DNA of 64,000 nucleotides from Romanomermis culicivorax (taxonomy: Eukaryota > Nematoda > Enoplea > Mermithida > Mermithidae): positions 1-64,000 of the forward strand of contig CAWUHX010000211.1 of NCBI GenBank assembly GCA_963922205.1, read 5' to 3'. Of this stretch, positions 11,101-26,100 are shown in pieces. Every line of letters begins with the position of its first letter. Positions within the stretch are counted from its first letter, which is position 1. The notes beneath the pieces are model-generated. The model did not search any database, was not told the origin of the DNA, and saw only the letters and a list, made by a program, of their open reading frames with translations. The position numbers were made by a program, and so were the translations under genes.

Positions 11101-14100
11101 CAACGGTTAGATATTCTAGTTACTTATTAGTGACTGAAGGTTGTGTTTAGTTCTGCTAGAGAACTGTTGCACTGTGTTTAGCTGATTACTAACAGGAAGC
11201 TCCTTTGAGTAACCTACAGTAGTTGGTTGAATACAAGCCAATAGACTCTTTAGTTACATTGCTGACATCTTCGGATCTAAGCCGAGACCTATCATAACAA
11301 TCTATAATCTGCCGCAACAGTAGCTTGGGAATCATTAGGAATATGATTTTTTGAAAAATCATCCACTGCAACAGTCTGACTGACTTTTAACAGAAGTCAG
11401 TGTAAAATTTCTCTTACTCGCAGCTACAGCTCAAGAAGAATTATCAGATCCCTTCGAATATTTCGACTGATACTTTGAACTTGAACTCGAAATTAGAGAA
11501 TGAACGAGGTTGTAGTCTAGACCAACAATGAGGTTGTTTGTTATTCCTCATATCTTGTTGGGATGATCGAGGACGACTACGCCTGGATGAGTGACCTTGG
11601 TTGCTCGAACGAATAGTATTAGAAATAGAGCCTATAGATGCTGTAGTAACAACCGAATGTTGAGACATTGGAAAAAATTTGCTAACCGTAGAAACCCAGA
11701 AGACCAATGAATAGAAAGTACCTAGCTAGCTAACAATAGATCGATGACGTATATTCTGCAAGTTAAGGCTCATTGATAATGAAGAATAATAATTATTATA
11801 CCCATGGAGGGCGCAAAGCTCCAGACAATTTTAAGATTTTGACCTTCTAAAGTTCACCAAAATGCACCTTTTCGGTTTTGAATTCCTTTTGAACCATGAT
11901 CTTGATAATTTTCATTTTTAGAACATGAGTTCGCCCGTCCCCCATTTTCGCTCCCCACTGTTTATGAGCTCCTCGTTTTAGGAAAAGTGTATACAAAAGT
12001 TTTTGTGTATATTTTTGACAGTATGTTTACATAAAAACTTGGTTCTCCACAACGATTTTCTCCTAGTACCAATATTCGCATCTTAAAAAAATACTCGTGT
12101 CATGTCTAAATAAACCACTAAACCTGAAACGTCAGAAAATTCATTCAGTTTTGACGTAGCATTCTCCATGTCTTTTTCGTCGCCAACTAGGATTGTACTA
12201 TCATCAGCACAAATCGAAACTTAATACTTTTCACTTTTAATTTCTAACCCTTAATATTCTTTACTTACGTAGAATTTTAGCTAAAGGGTTCATTGCTCAC
12301 ATGAAGATATATGGGGTAGGAGGACATCCTTGACTGACACTTTTTTCACTTGGTTGAGAAACCTGCATTTTGTAGAACTGCTTCTTCGATTGATCTAATT
12401 GCATAATTTCTCGCTGAAATTGGACTTCCTCAATTTATTTATCATGAAGTTGCAATCCAATGAATCAAAAGCTTTTTCTACATCTATAGAAACCAGATAG
12501 CCCGTTTTTCCTTTTTTATACAGTAGTCAATAATATCCAGTATGTCGCTTATATTTTCACCATTGTCTTACCAGACACCTTTTTGATCTTCATGTATGAT
12601 TTTGACTGATATTTTTTAGTCTATTTTCCAGTTTTTCCTAGAATTTTATTGCCCACATTTAACCGAGATACTGGACACCCATTCGCCAAATTGGCTACAT
12701 CACTTAGATCTTTCCCACTTGGCATTCCATCTTTCATGATAAATTTTTCAGGTTCGCAAAGAGTTCATGAAAGAAATGCAGTCGTTTTTTCATTACTGGT
12801 GTTTTATCAATAAAAACATTTGTTTCTCAATTTTCAACTCCAGAAACAAATTTCTATCATTTTTGTCTGTTTTCGTTCTCCGGACTTCATCTGCAAAAGT
12901 ACCGTTTGGTGATATGGGGACTCCTTTAGAATTCGATCATTCGTTTGATGCAAAAAATTGATTGAGCCCGGCTCTAGTCGTATCCTATTTGCCATTTCCG
13001 GTACTTGCAGAAAAAGAATATCAACTTGCAACAAAACTCATATGTTAGTCGAAAGTAATGGATTAAAGTCAGCCAACATCGAGTCATATCCTCGTCACCT
13101 GATACAAATTTTTGTTACGTCGAAAATTTGTATGTATACAATCAACACAAAATAAACTCGCAAACGTTTACGGAATGATAGTGAATTCCATCGTTATCTC
13201 AACTTGTCGTATGCCCAAACCCACGTGGCCGGCGCGTCAGAAAAATAACGCTCAGTGAGGGGCTCGATCCCTCGACCTTTTGCATTCAAGGCAGACGCGC
13301 TGTCCAACTGCGCTAACCGAGCCACGTGGATGGTTCAGAAATTGTGGTTGTAGTGGTGGTGGTGAGTGCGGGGCATGCCGCGTAATGAGTAGCCAGACGC
13401 ACCACTACAACAAACTTCCAATCATACAATCTCTATTCACTGATTTTTTTCTACCCGTTTCGGATGATCTTTTTCCAGATTATGAGACTTGTTAATGATT
13501 ACTTGAGTAAAAATATATTCATTCAGTGATTTTTTAGTCTATTGATTTACTAAAATCAACGTTGATAAGTTACGCGAAAGAACATGAAAAGGCTCGCAAC
13601 TGCGCTTGGTTACGGAACGCTTACGGATCAAATTTTGAAGCGATGGATTTCCTGGCTAAATTGGTCGAATATTGGTATAATTCAATTTGACAAGTGTGAT
13701 CTATTTCCTGAAAATACTATACAAGGTGGAACTCGTATTTGAGAAAGTGGACAATCTTTTTCACCTGCAATTTTTTACAACACAGCTATTCTTGGCTCTG
13801 TTCAAAAAATTGGTTTTTTGTACAAAGAACAAAGAGACTTTCAAGAAACTTCCGCGTCAAAAAAACGCGTATTCAGGCTCCAAAACTGAAAGCCAGCACA
13901 AGCTTTTCCGGCGCTACGTGCGGAATTTTATTTTTACGTGTATACTCAGATTGGTTCATCTAAACTAATTTTAAAAATATGTCCTCAGATAATTTTTTTC
14001 GCTGTCTATCGGAATAGTGTCAATTCGGTGATTTCTTTCTGTATTGCTGATATTCTTGAAGTAGTATAATGATTTAGGAAGGAAATACTATAAAAACTGC

Positions 14101-17100
14101 AGAAATCGAAACTTTTCTTGCATTCTGCATGAAAACGAAGTTGTTTTTGACTTTAGTTTGCCTCTTTGACTTAAGTGCAAGAAAGATTCCTCTGGAATAA
14201 ATTTTGTGCGTAAAACACTAAATTCTACCTTTCCAGTGTACAATAAGTTATCTCCGCAGTTTTTTGACTAATTTTTGTTTATTTATAAATAAGCTTGTAC
14301 CAAAAAGCGGCACTAGATTTTCAGAATTCTCTTTTCCAATTAAATGCGTTGAATTGCCAATTTTAAGATTTGCAAGAAAGATTTGATGAAAATATTCTTT
14401 CAAGATTTTTTCCGAAAAAATATAATTCAATGAGTGTAAACATTTGACAATTTTTTCGTACTATATGTTTGGCTTCGAATGTTTTTGAATATTTGAGCTG
14501 CTTTGTAGATTATAATATCTAATCCTTTCAGTTGTTATTCGAATTTTGGTTTCTTTTCTACGCAAAATTGAAATGTATTCGTTTCAGCTGCGCTAACGGA
14601 TGGGATTATGCCTCAGAAGGTTTACAAGAGCTTGGATTTGCCTTTTTGGAAACACATTTGCCCAAAGTTACTATTGTTAACGGCAAAATTTATTCTGAAT
14701 GCTCGAACAAAGTTGCTCATACTGCCTGTCGTTGGGGTGAAATGATTATACTACAGTGTTTCAAGGTGAGCTAAAAAATTCACCTGTTTTCGGACTTATT
14801 ATTTAGTAAACAATTATTTAATATTATGATGCTTGAAATTTTGATCATCAGTGCACCAAGTTTGCTTTTCAAAAATACTTCTGGTTGTATCTTATTCGGC
14901 GTACATTTAAGCATATTTCTGTGCCACATAATGTTTTTGAATATTGTCAGATATATCGCAGAGTACGAGGGACTCTAATAAACAAAGTGTTAGACGCCAT
15001 ATTTCTGCAGCCATCGTCAGCCTTATATTACGTTGGTATGACTGAATTTTTACAATAAAATGTAATGTTTTATAGCTTATCTATCGTTTTCTAGAGCTTT
15101 TATCACAATTCGTTTTACATGGAATTGCGTCCATTGTTGAATCCAGCGAAAAAATTTTGCAGCGTTTCGACGATTTATTAGTTTTATCTTCAGACGTCGC
15201 AGCACCGTTTTTAAAATCCATCGTTCCTGTTTTGAAATTGAAGCCAAAAATGCGAGAAAAATTAGTCGATGTTTTACGGAAAGCTATGTTTCACAAGTGA
15301 GTATAGATCACATGAGATTCGCAGTCAAATTGTCCTTATATGCTATTATTTATTTTTTTCATTCTATAGAGACATCGATGCCAGAAAAACGGCCGTTAGT
15401 GGATTCTTATTGTTCCTGAAGTATTTCAACGTTATGGACGTTTTGAGCGGTAGAAGTCAAAGTCAATCGCAGTCATTTCCTACCTTCTCTAGTCAGGTTT
15501 GCATACTAAATTCATTATGCACTACCTACTGATTACTGATGAAAAGTACATTATGAAGCAAAAACTGATCGCCTCGAGATAAGTGTAGTTAAGACTGAGT
15601 TTCAGCTCTTTGCATTCAATATCAAAATTACTGTAATATCGTGCGTAAAAATTTCAATCAAATCCGAAGCTCATACAGATCGATCGTTGGGGCCTTATGA
15701 GTTGTTACCATTCATTTATCGACTTTAGTTGTCGAGTCGTTTCTTACTTATTTTAAAAGTAGTCACCACATGTAATTTGAGATAAATATCGTTGAGAACG
15801 CTCGGCGTGATGAAGATATTGGTCAGATCAACTACAGTTTCAAGGATTGCAACCATCAGAGCTTGAAAATTTTCATATGAACTAGATTTTGCTAATGATT
15901 TGCAAAAAAAAATTGTTTCCATATCGGAGCTTTTTTTCAGGCCATAGCTAGCACATCCGTTGTCGATTCTGAAAAATCCCTAGAGCGGCTGTGCCTGGAA
16001 GTTGTTTGCTGTTTGAGAAAGGCTTTTACATTACAAAGCGAAGTCCGTAAATTGCTCTACACTGTAACAAAAAAGATTCTGGCTGTTCAATAATGCGCAT
16101 TAAATATTACGTATTTCAGGGACTATGCAGCTCTGTGCGTAAAAATGTCCAGCTTTTGCCGGCAGTAATAGATTTACTTGATAGACAATTAGTTCCTTAT
16201 CTCGAAAACGACGAAGAAAAGTTGCCACCGATTTTCATCCGAAAATGTATTTCTAGCTCCTCAAAAGAGAACGTTTGCCTGACGGAACCATTGGTAAAGA
16301 TGACTGCTAACGTTACGGATAATGTCCTGTGAATAATTTCGATGTATGTATACAATTTATATTAAGGAGGTTATCCCAAGCGCAGCTTCCCCGATCCGGG
16401 CGGGGTCATGCTTGCCCCGATTCGGGGCTAGACTTGTCCCGGTTTGGGGCAAGAAAATTCAAAACTAGTATTTTCGATAAGATTGTTAGCTCGATTTATA
16501 ATATAATTTCTGCTTAGAAAGTGTAAATACATAACAAATATTTCTCTTAATGAAAAAATCTGACTTCTGTCATATAAATTAAGGATATTAAACTAGCACT
16601 CCATATCATAGCTGTGAAATCGTACTTTTCAAAGTGAGATTAGAGATTACTTCGGCGAACAAATCATTTGTTTTCAGAGTATATTGCTTTTAGAGAGTGT
16701 GAAAGAAGAAGGCATGTGTAACCATATCCAGAGAATAGGTTCAACTCGGTGCAGCTATAGCTATCTTATGAGAGGTAACTTCTTTACCAGGTGAGCTAGT
16801 TTCCACCAACAGATCAATGTTTATGTCAGGATTAGTTTGGTTGAATGGCTGGTTAACAGTACGCGAAAATGAGTATTTTCTTCAACGGTTCGACATTAAT
16901 TTTTCGTTTCTACTAATGACCAAAAAGTGTATAAATTCTGAAATGAGCCTATTAAATCAACTTTGATTGCATCGTGCCTATTTTCTATGAGATAAATCTA
17001 CTAAAATCCAGTTTCCTACACTAGTTCGGCTTTGGCAACCACAAAAACGATTTGTGAACCAACCAGATTGTTGTTCGATTGGTACCAGATTAACCTTTAG

Positions 17101-20100
17101 AATTGATCCAGTTATATGTGCAGTTTCTTCGGAAAAAAATGCAGTTCCAGTTATATGTGCAATGCAGTTTCTTCGGAAAAATGAGTTTCTCATAGTTAGT
17201 AACGGCAGTTCACTTGAAAATTTAATTTTTTTATTTACAATACTCATATCCTTTCTAACTTATCAATCAATGCCGTGTTGATGCTCACAAGGAATGAATA
17301 AATTCTCATTAACACTTTTTCTGTGGTTGATACATTAAGTATGATACCAATGATAACCTTTATGTTTATATGTTGGTATGTTATATGTCTGCCTCGGCTA
17401 AAATATCGGCTCTGGGACAACCCTAATTTTTATCGCATAATCGAAATTTTGTGGGAACATTTTTAGTGCCCGCTTCAGGTATTTACACTTGACTAAATTT
17501 TACCCTTACAATTCAGAGTTATTTGATTCAATCTATTAATATTTGTTGTAATCTTTACGACAAATCATCGAGAGAGATCGTTCTTTCACAATTGTCGCAA
17601 GTGTCCAGATTCTCGATGACCGTGTCTAATCTCAAGAAAATTGTGATGTGTATCATTAAGCGAATATGTAAGACCGAATTGGAAGATTTCGAATTGGTGA
17701 GCATAGCAGCGTGCGTGTATAGTTTCAAATTTTAAAAATGTTCCGTTCGTTTCTCTTTCGGCTTGCTGGCTTTTTGTGACCCATCAATTCAGAAGTTGTG
17801 AACTGGCTTCTTTGTTTTTTGTTTCTTAACTGAGCCGTAAATTTTTCAGGATAAATCGGCGGATTATTCAGTCGGTACGAAAGAAGGCGCTGAAAATGCG
17901 ATTTTAGCTTTTCAACTACTCTCAGTATACGAATCGTTGATAGAAGTCTGTTTCTCGGAAGAACATATGGAGTGAATTCTAGTCTTTAAACTTGATAATT
18001 TGCCTTTCTGCACTTTCTTTTCTGAATATTCTTACCTTTGACATTGATTTCGTGAACATGAAATCTCGAATGTTCAAATTGAATAGTTTTCGAGTTTTTT
18101 CCCAGGTTAAATTTAATTAGAGAAACATAAGCTGATTTCAATCGCTTCATCCTAAAATTTCGGTTGTCAACTTTATACTACATAATAATCCGTTTTCTTT
18201 TGTTGCATGGTCACATACACGTTCCACTCGTAGAACTGATGTTTCATCCAATCCGGGGATTCCTAAACCCAACCATTTTTGTTGGGTCCTGGTCGGTGTG
18301 GTCACACCTAACCTCAGTGGGGACCCAGACTTGCACGGCAAGAATTTTCCACGATAGGGTCCTCGACTTTAATTGAAGGGCTTCGAAGGTGATGGAGTAA
18401 AAGGAAACAAAAAAAACTCCACAAGCACGTTTATCATACATAATATGCTAAAAAAATAAATAAATAAAAATTCTACCGAATTCGGACCAGACAGGGGTGT
18501 TCAGGGTCTCAGGTAGGGGTTTATTCCCTATGTGCACGTGTGGTGCCACCCAAAAAGCCCCTCAACACCTTGGCGGCTCGCATGATATAACATGCTTTTT
18601 TATGTCCTAGCAATCAAAAATATTGGCTGACATGTGAAGAGTATATGAAAATGCTGAACCGTTTTTTTTATTTTCAGTGTAGATCTAGCCAATGCAGTAA
18701 TTGAAATCCAAGAGCGTCATTCCAAATTGTCGGAAGTACTGCATGAAAAATGTGTCATTGGTGCGACGAAAAAAACGACCAACGTCGTGCAAAGTAAAGT
18801 CGACGAAACTAACCTTAAGCACAATTTGAAGAAGTGTGAACACAAAGTTATGGTGCGATTATCATCGTTGGTGCCGTTTTTAGAGAAGCTCGCCTTGTAA
18901 GTTGATATTCGCCATGTGCTGAAGGAGGCTTTTTTTTAGTTTGAAAACCATTTTTAGGAGCCAACTTGAAATTTTGGGAGCCAAAAATTTTTAATTGAAG
19001 AATATCGAAAAATGGGCTTCTAACACACTGTGGAACGTATATAATTAAATTATATGAATATTTAATCAGTCGATACCTGTTCGAAAAAAATTACTGTTCA
19101 AAATTTTATTTCCAACCAGTGTTTTCGGTTGCAGACTTCTTTCTACATGTACAAAGATCAGCCAAGAAATCTTTGTGCAAAGAAAATTTTTTATGCAAAA
19201 AACACGATATTTCGTTTATTTTTGCACAAACCTTCTTCCAAGATAGCACGTGAGTTCATCTCCTTCTGATTCAAAGGTGTTGGGTTTTAAAATGCAGCTT
19301 CTGCTCTTATTGTTCTGTTATTTCCTATATCTTTCCGGCGCTACGCTACGCTATCATTTTACAAATTAAACGTGAAATTTATGAAAATCATCTTCATTAT
19401 GATTATGAATTCAAACTCGGCTCCATATTTAAAATAATAGTTACAAAAAATTGAAAAATTGAGATTTTGATCTTTTAAATGCACCAAAATTCATCTTTTC
19501 CATGTCGAACCCCCATATTTTTTCACCTTGTCGAGAATTTTTTCCCCCAGAAAGTTTGATTTGTAAAACAACAGCGAATAGACTAATTTGAAAAATTATA
19601 TAATGAGATCCGGCGCGAAGCGCCGAAAAATTTTCGATGTTTTATGATTTTAGAGCCTGTAAAACACTTACTTTAAATCTAAAATTGAATAAAAATAACA
19701 AAAATTCACTATAATATAAATGAATAAATCAAAATTTTAGGAGCCAAAATGGCTCCTAGACCTAAAATTTTCGGAGCCATTTCCAAACTTTTAGGTGCCC
19801 AGGCGACTAAAATGACTAAAAAAAGCCTGTGCTGAAGAGATGTTGAAAATTGAAAATACTATTTCAAGAAATTTATGGAATAAAACTTCTCAATGTCTCG
19901 CCAATTTGAGTTTTCTTCGTATGTAAATAACTCACGATAAAAGTTACTGTATATGAATCAAAATTCCTACTGAAAAATTGACCGATAAGCTCGAGGTTGA
20001 CAGTTTATCTTTCTATATAGAGCGTTCACTCATTTCAGAAGTAACAAAACTTTGAACGCTGACGAAGAAGCTTGGCAAATCATTAGAACCAATGTCGACT

Positions 20101-23100
20101 TCATTAGATGGATTTTCAGTATTTTACAAGGATCCGTGCTCGAACTGAAATCGTCTTTTGCGGGTGGTTTGGAGCTGTTTCAAAATTTATCAGCATTGAC
20201 CAAGTTATACATACATACGATTTTTTCTTTTAAATGCAGAATCCTATAGTTTTCTTACAGAATTCTGTACTACTTACATATACAGCATGATCAGATTGAT
20301 ATTGAGCTCAAGCGGGCGAAAATGATGTTCTTGAACGAAAAGTCGCTCGAAATTTCGTCGCATGTTATCGAACTAGTGTGCTGTCATTTCAAAGATAATC
20401 TCGAAGAATATTTCAATTGCTTTTTAGGTAATCGTGCCTGTAACCACCCTCAACTTAATACAGCACCATAAATCTGTATACGATGTTGTATTCATCAATC
20501 GTCAAAATCACTTGACGTAGTACCAGAGGTCCCCAAAGTCAGATTTTTCAGGTAGGGATAAAATTGAAAATTTGCGGGGGTAGTGTAGCTGAATGTCCAC
20601 TAACATGTCATTCTCAAAATTAGGCAGCCAGTGATCGATTTTAAGGACTTTGAGTAGGGGTACCCCCCTCATACCCCTCTTCATGGGGCACTCTACGTAG
20701 TATGTTTTGTAGTCGAGTGAATCTTATTTTTATCAGTCGATTTTTTTCAGATAATTCGAGTGAAAATCTTCGCGGTAAACTGTTCAAGATAATTCAAACT
20801 TTTGTCGTAAGTTTTATCGCTATAATGAGAGTAATGGTGTCACAAATAATTTAGACTAAGGTAGTGCGTTTCAAGTCAGGTATTCAATAAGTATTCGAAA
20901 TTCGGTTCTTAAATGCACTGCCTTTTGACACTGTGGCTCAGAAATTCCACTTAGGCGTCCAGAATTTCGCACTTAATATAAATTTGGGATAGTGCTTGAA
21001 TTTACTAAAAATTATTTGTTTCATTTTTAGCTGGCTTAAAGCACACATTTCCGTCCAGAAATTTAACTTGTTCATATCAAATTTGAAGGCTGAAAATTTG
21101 AGCTTTTCGGGCGGAAAAGCATTGTTGTCCTTGGAAAAAAATTGAGCATTGTCCGTGTAATCGCTATTCACTGTATACAAACGCAGATTTTCATATCTTC
21201 GTTTGTAGAGACTCTTGAGCCGAGTGTTGGTTGGTTCAGCGTCAGAAGAATCATCAGATAATAAAGCTTCTTTTAAAGTCGCTTTACCGCTGATTAGAAT
21301 AATAGATTTTTTGCTTAAACTTGCACCCGATATTGGTAAGGAATGTTCGCCGATATCAAAATCGTGTCATTATGATCAAGTATACAACGCATTATGGCAG
21401 ATTTGTACCAATCAACATTTAAGTAAGTTATTACAGTGATTGGGTCGTAATTTGATTATGCCTAACTCGAAAGTATCCTGAACTACATTACCTGTCTGTT
21501 GAAATGTATTCGTCATAGTGTAAATCATAGCACTTTTGTTAACAGCTGATACGGCCGTCGGAAAAAGTTTATGGACGATGCTGATCAGAATGCAAGTCGG
21601 ACTTAAAGAAGTCCCCAAAGAAATAATTGTTGTCGCACAAAACTTGTTGAAAGTTTACGGCGCATATAAAGAAGTAATTCCTAAACTATATTACATTTTC
21701 ATTACGTTTACAACTGAAATAGTCGTGCAGGAATTTGAAGTACCAGAGCCAAATCATACATACGCATCAATTAATGTTAAAACGGCAGCCCCTGTGTCGG
21801 CCACTGTACTAGGTGCTTTGGATATGTTGAGCGATTGTGCCTTGTCGTACGTGTCTAAATTAAAAATGCTGGTCGTCTCTGCAAAAGATTCGCCTATATC
21901 CCTACAAGCCAAAGGTAGTGATCTAAATTTAGCGTTAGGTTATTTTAATGATTCTTTCTGGTAGTACTGTCCTTTTATGACTCGCGATTTTTCGCTATTG
22001 TTCCTAGCAATTCACTTCCTAGCGATTATATTGTTTTTCCATTAGGTCTCTATTTTCTTGTTTCCCTCCTCTCTTCAGTTACTATAATTTGTCTCCTTCT
22101 TTTACAGAGCGACATCATTCCGAGTCGTTAATTTGCGACGTTTTGATGCTGCAGTCGAAAATATGGGAACAATTGTTGCAGGCAGCCTTGCCTTCGACCT
22201 CATCGGACGCCCATGGTCGATCCTTGCAACGATTTTATAGCGTGCTTAGTCGATTTGTTCAATATGTATGTTAGTGTCTAAGCACATTATTTTTGTGGCC
22301 TTTTTATTACATCGCACGATCTTTCATTTAGTATTTGTTGCTATTCCAAAAGAAAATCGGTAACGTAGAATTTTGCGAAAAATTTGAAAAATTAATCAAA
22401 CATGGAACAACACAACTAACGCCCAGCGTGTACCACTTTATGCGATATTTTCAGGTAAAATGTATAAGCCTTAGTTTTATCGTAGAAGACACAAGTCAAA
22501 ATTACTTTTTCAAGTTACTCGACGGCTTGAATTTATTCTGTTGAAATAGTTATGGCCTGGAAAACCCGTGGAAAGTTGAGGAATTTCGATTCGGATTCTT
22601 ATGATGTAGTTGTTTTTATTACAAGAGAACTTCCCATTATTGTAAGAAATGCCAAGCTACTAACATTCAATTTGCCTATGTTGAATATCGTTTCAGTATG
22701 AATGAAACGTTTCAATGAAAAAGAACGCGGACATTAAAGCGCAGGATAGTACAGCGCAGAAATATGAGATGAAAAAAATAAAAAACCGTTAATGAAATAA
22801 TTTGGAAAATAACTATGTTCCAGCTCAAAAATGCTGATTCTTCACATTTTTTCATAACTCTGGAAAACTTCATGTTAATACATTTTCCACCACAGAGTAG
22901 TGATGGACCGATGGCCAAAAATTTGCATCGGCCAGAGTCACCGATGGCCGATTGCCGATGCATCGGCTGTAACATGTACAAAATGCAACCTGAAGTTGCT
23001 ACACTGCAATAAATTTGAAATTATTATGAATTATTCACCAGGCTCTACTGATATTTTCAACATTCAATAATTAACAACATTTCATTCATCCAATTTGTCA

Positions 23101-26100
23101 TCAACAAAGGCATCTGTTGAACTACCTTCATTTTGATTGCTGAGTTCACTAGAAGCTTCTTCAACTTCAGCTTGTTTTTCCAGTTTGCACTATTGAATCC
23201 AATCTCAGCAATAAACGGGATCTTTTTCCACTTCTAACATCTTTTGCCTTTTAAAATGATCATTCACTAGCTACTGACCTAATTGGAGCTGATAAAAATT
23301 TCAAGGCAAGCTAAAGAAATTTTTTTCATAATGACTCATAATATTTCATAATGATAATAATTGATAATGAAACTTATTTTCAATTGCGCACTATTTTGAC
23401 TCACATTGGCTAATTCTGGTTTTGTTGCAGCATTTTTCTTCCCTTATTCTAGTAATCTACTATTCCAAAACAAGGGCTTTTGCTTGCTCAAATGTTGACT
23501 TTGCATATTTTTCGGGCTACAGCTCATCTTCAGATGAACTTGCAATGGCCAAATGGTGCCTGAAATTGATCAGTTTTATGTAAATGCTTGAATTATTTAC
23601 ATTATTATTAATTGTGGCTTACTGAGAAAGTTTGGAGAATGAGTTTGAAGATTCATTAAAATTTTTGAACCATGTTTTCAGAAAAGCGTTGATTTTGTTG
23701 TTCTTGATCGACAATCATTATAACCAAAGCTAGTTCAGCATTGTCTTCTGCTTGAGGATCACAGAATGCCTAAATTATTTAATTTTGATTTGTATGATCA
23801 ATATGTGTTATATTTCAAATTTCAATCCATCCTTTTTAAATCTAGGATCTAGTAAAGATGCCTGAACCCAATCCAGCAAAGTTTAAATATGGATTGAGTG
23901 GCGTAAAATTCTTAATCTACAATTCTTTAATTTATGTTTTTCAAAAAAATTTAGCCACAAAATCTAGCTTTCTTTTCTTCAGCTATTTTTTCCGAAATAC
24001 AGGCGTTTTTAGATTCATAGATTTTTACAGTTTCTGCAAAAGATTTTAACAAATTTACAAGCTGACAAAACATAATTATCTAAGGTGTTGATACATTATA
24101 CATGTATTAAAGTATATTCCTACCGCCGTAGCTAAAATATTCCATTCATAGCTTGTCAAATTCTTGTTATTTAGTTCATCAATGGAAACACAGGGCAAAT
24201 ATGCCAGACATTAAAACAACCATTTTCAAAAAAAAATGTATTTACTAAAGTAACTGTAAAATATATCTGTGAACAATCTGTTTTTTAAGCATAAGCACCT
24301 GCATTAATTGTAACAAAAAGTTGACAAACAATCGGCCATCGGCCGATTTTTTGGGATGGCCGATTTTTTGGCAAAACATCGGCCGATGTCAGAAAAACGC
24401 AACAATCGGCCGATGCATCGGCCCATCACTACCACGGAGTATATATTTTTCCTGTTTTTTATTCTTTTTCTTTCTTTTTTCTTATTTCGCAACTCGAACT
24501 TTTTTCGTCTCCTATTCCTTATGTAATATCTTTTTTCTTTGTTTTGATTTTCTTTTCTTTTTTCTTTCTATTCTTTTCATATCTCATGTTCGTCCACTCT
24601 CTCATTACTTATATTCTTTCTTTTTACATTTTTTATTCAGCTACGGTGAGAATTCTTTCTGTTTCCTTTGTAAAAACACTTTGTGACTAAGTAAACGGTG
24701 GAATCAATGCTTGTTCGAGAAAAAAATTGTATATCTTTGACCTTTGAACCTTTGAATCAAGTGGCTATATTTTGTTATTCTCGAATTTTAACTCGCATTC
24801 AGGAATATGTATATACGCAGTTTTCAGGAAAACGCCGCCAACTTTTGAAATATAGCTCCTTGCTAAATATTCTTTCTTTGTGTTCAAAAACAATTCAAAA
24901 ATCACATTCATTGCAGGCTAGGAATTAGTTTTTTCAATTGCACCCTAATGTCCCTACGCTCTATTGTTTTGCGTTCTATTGTCCCACGCTTTAATGTGTC
25001 CGGTCTAGGGTTTTTTTGTACATGACCCATTTGTACATGTACAAACGGCAGCCAATATTTCATTTGTACAATTTGTACACAGCAAAAATAGGTATAAATA
25101 AGTAACCAGCGTTCCTACGCGTCATGGCCAAAGACTAATAACCAAGTTAGTGTAATTTTCAAATTTTATTTATAACTACGAAAAAAATTCATTAAAATTG
25201 AGCAAAAAATTGAAATTTTCGAGTTTCAAGTCTAATTTACAAGCATAGTGGAACAAAGTTTCTAGAAAACTATCTAATAGCATAATGAACGTTAGATGAT
25301 AAATCGATAGTCAAGTCCTCTATGATGACAAATGAAAGTCCGAAAAAGATGTTAATCTTTCCGGCGCCTAGCGCCGGAAAATTTTTTTTGTGTTTTGACA
25401 TCTTTTGACGCTAGAAAATCAATTTTTCAAACATTTATTTCAAGAATTAGATTCGAATTTTGTGTTCAAAAGTCGTAATTTTTAGAATTTTATCTTTTCA
25501 AAAATTTTAAAACCAGTAATTTATTCGTTAACTCTCATGAACTTGGCCGAAAAGATATTAGTGGAAGAGTAGAAATTTCAGAAAACTACTTCCATGAGGC
25601 TTCTGAATATATTTCAAGTTAAGAAGGAAAGGAATAATCACTTCAAAAAGTTTAGAGTTTAGATGTATTGATCTTTCTCAAAAAACCTTTCAAGGAAAAA
25701 CTGTGAATCTTCATTAAATATCATGATAAAATATTTAAGATTATCACTTAAAACATGAAATAATATGTTTGAGATGATGAAAACTATTATACATTAAATG
25801 GTAAGTGAAGGTAGACATTCTGAACGCTGTGTCTGGGCTAGTTAATACATACTAATGATTAATAAAGTTATTTTGAAAATTTTGAGATTAGGAACTTCTA
25901 AAATGCACCAAAATGCATATTTTCTGTACCTTATTTCCAAAATTTTCTTCCCTGAATGGAAAAGATCCGTTTGTACATGCACAAATGACTACCTCAATTT
26001 CGTTTGCCCCCAAAAATTTTCATTTGCCTCCGGCAAAAAAAACACTGGTCCGGTCACGAAAAATTTGGCCATCTTGCATGCTGGTGCTTTTCAGAAGGTC

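Larger units (their letters stand above)
8668..13537. other. 4.87-kb FANCI intron filled with mobile-element remains
   Basis: The exons on either side are contiguous in the protein (..RYNEQ then SIDLLK..), so this whole stretch is one intron. It holds a SINE-like repeat, a gag-like pseudo-ORF cut by a MITE, a degraded LINE and a tRNA-derived SINE, described separately. The rest (8668-9350, 9550-10055, 10794-12129) shows no recognised feature. Confidence 0.75.

Noticed and set aside
13249-13322. Functional tRNA gene
   Set aside because: It is part of a repeated 208-bp unit, has a mismatch in the anticodon stem, and its second copy has C at the universally conserved T33.
13584-13740. Frame starting MKRLATALGYG that looks a little like ATM kinase
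   Set aside because: The overlapping frame of the same exon aligns with FANCI, has proper splice sites and keeps phase and spacing with both neighbouring exons.
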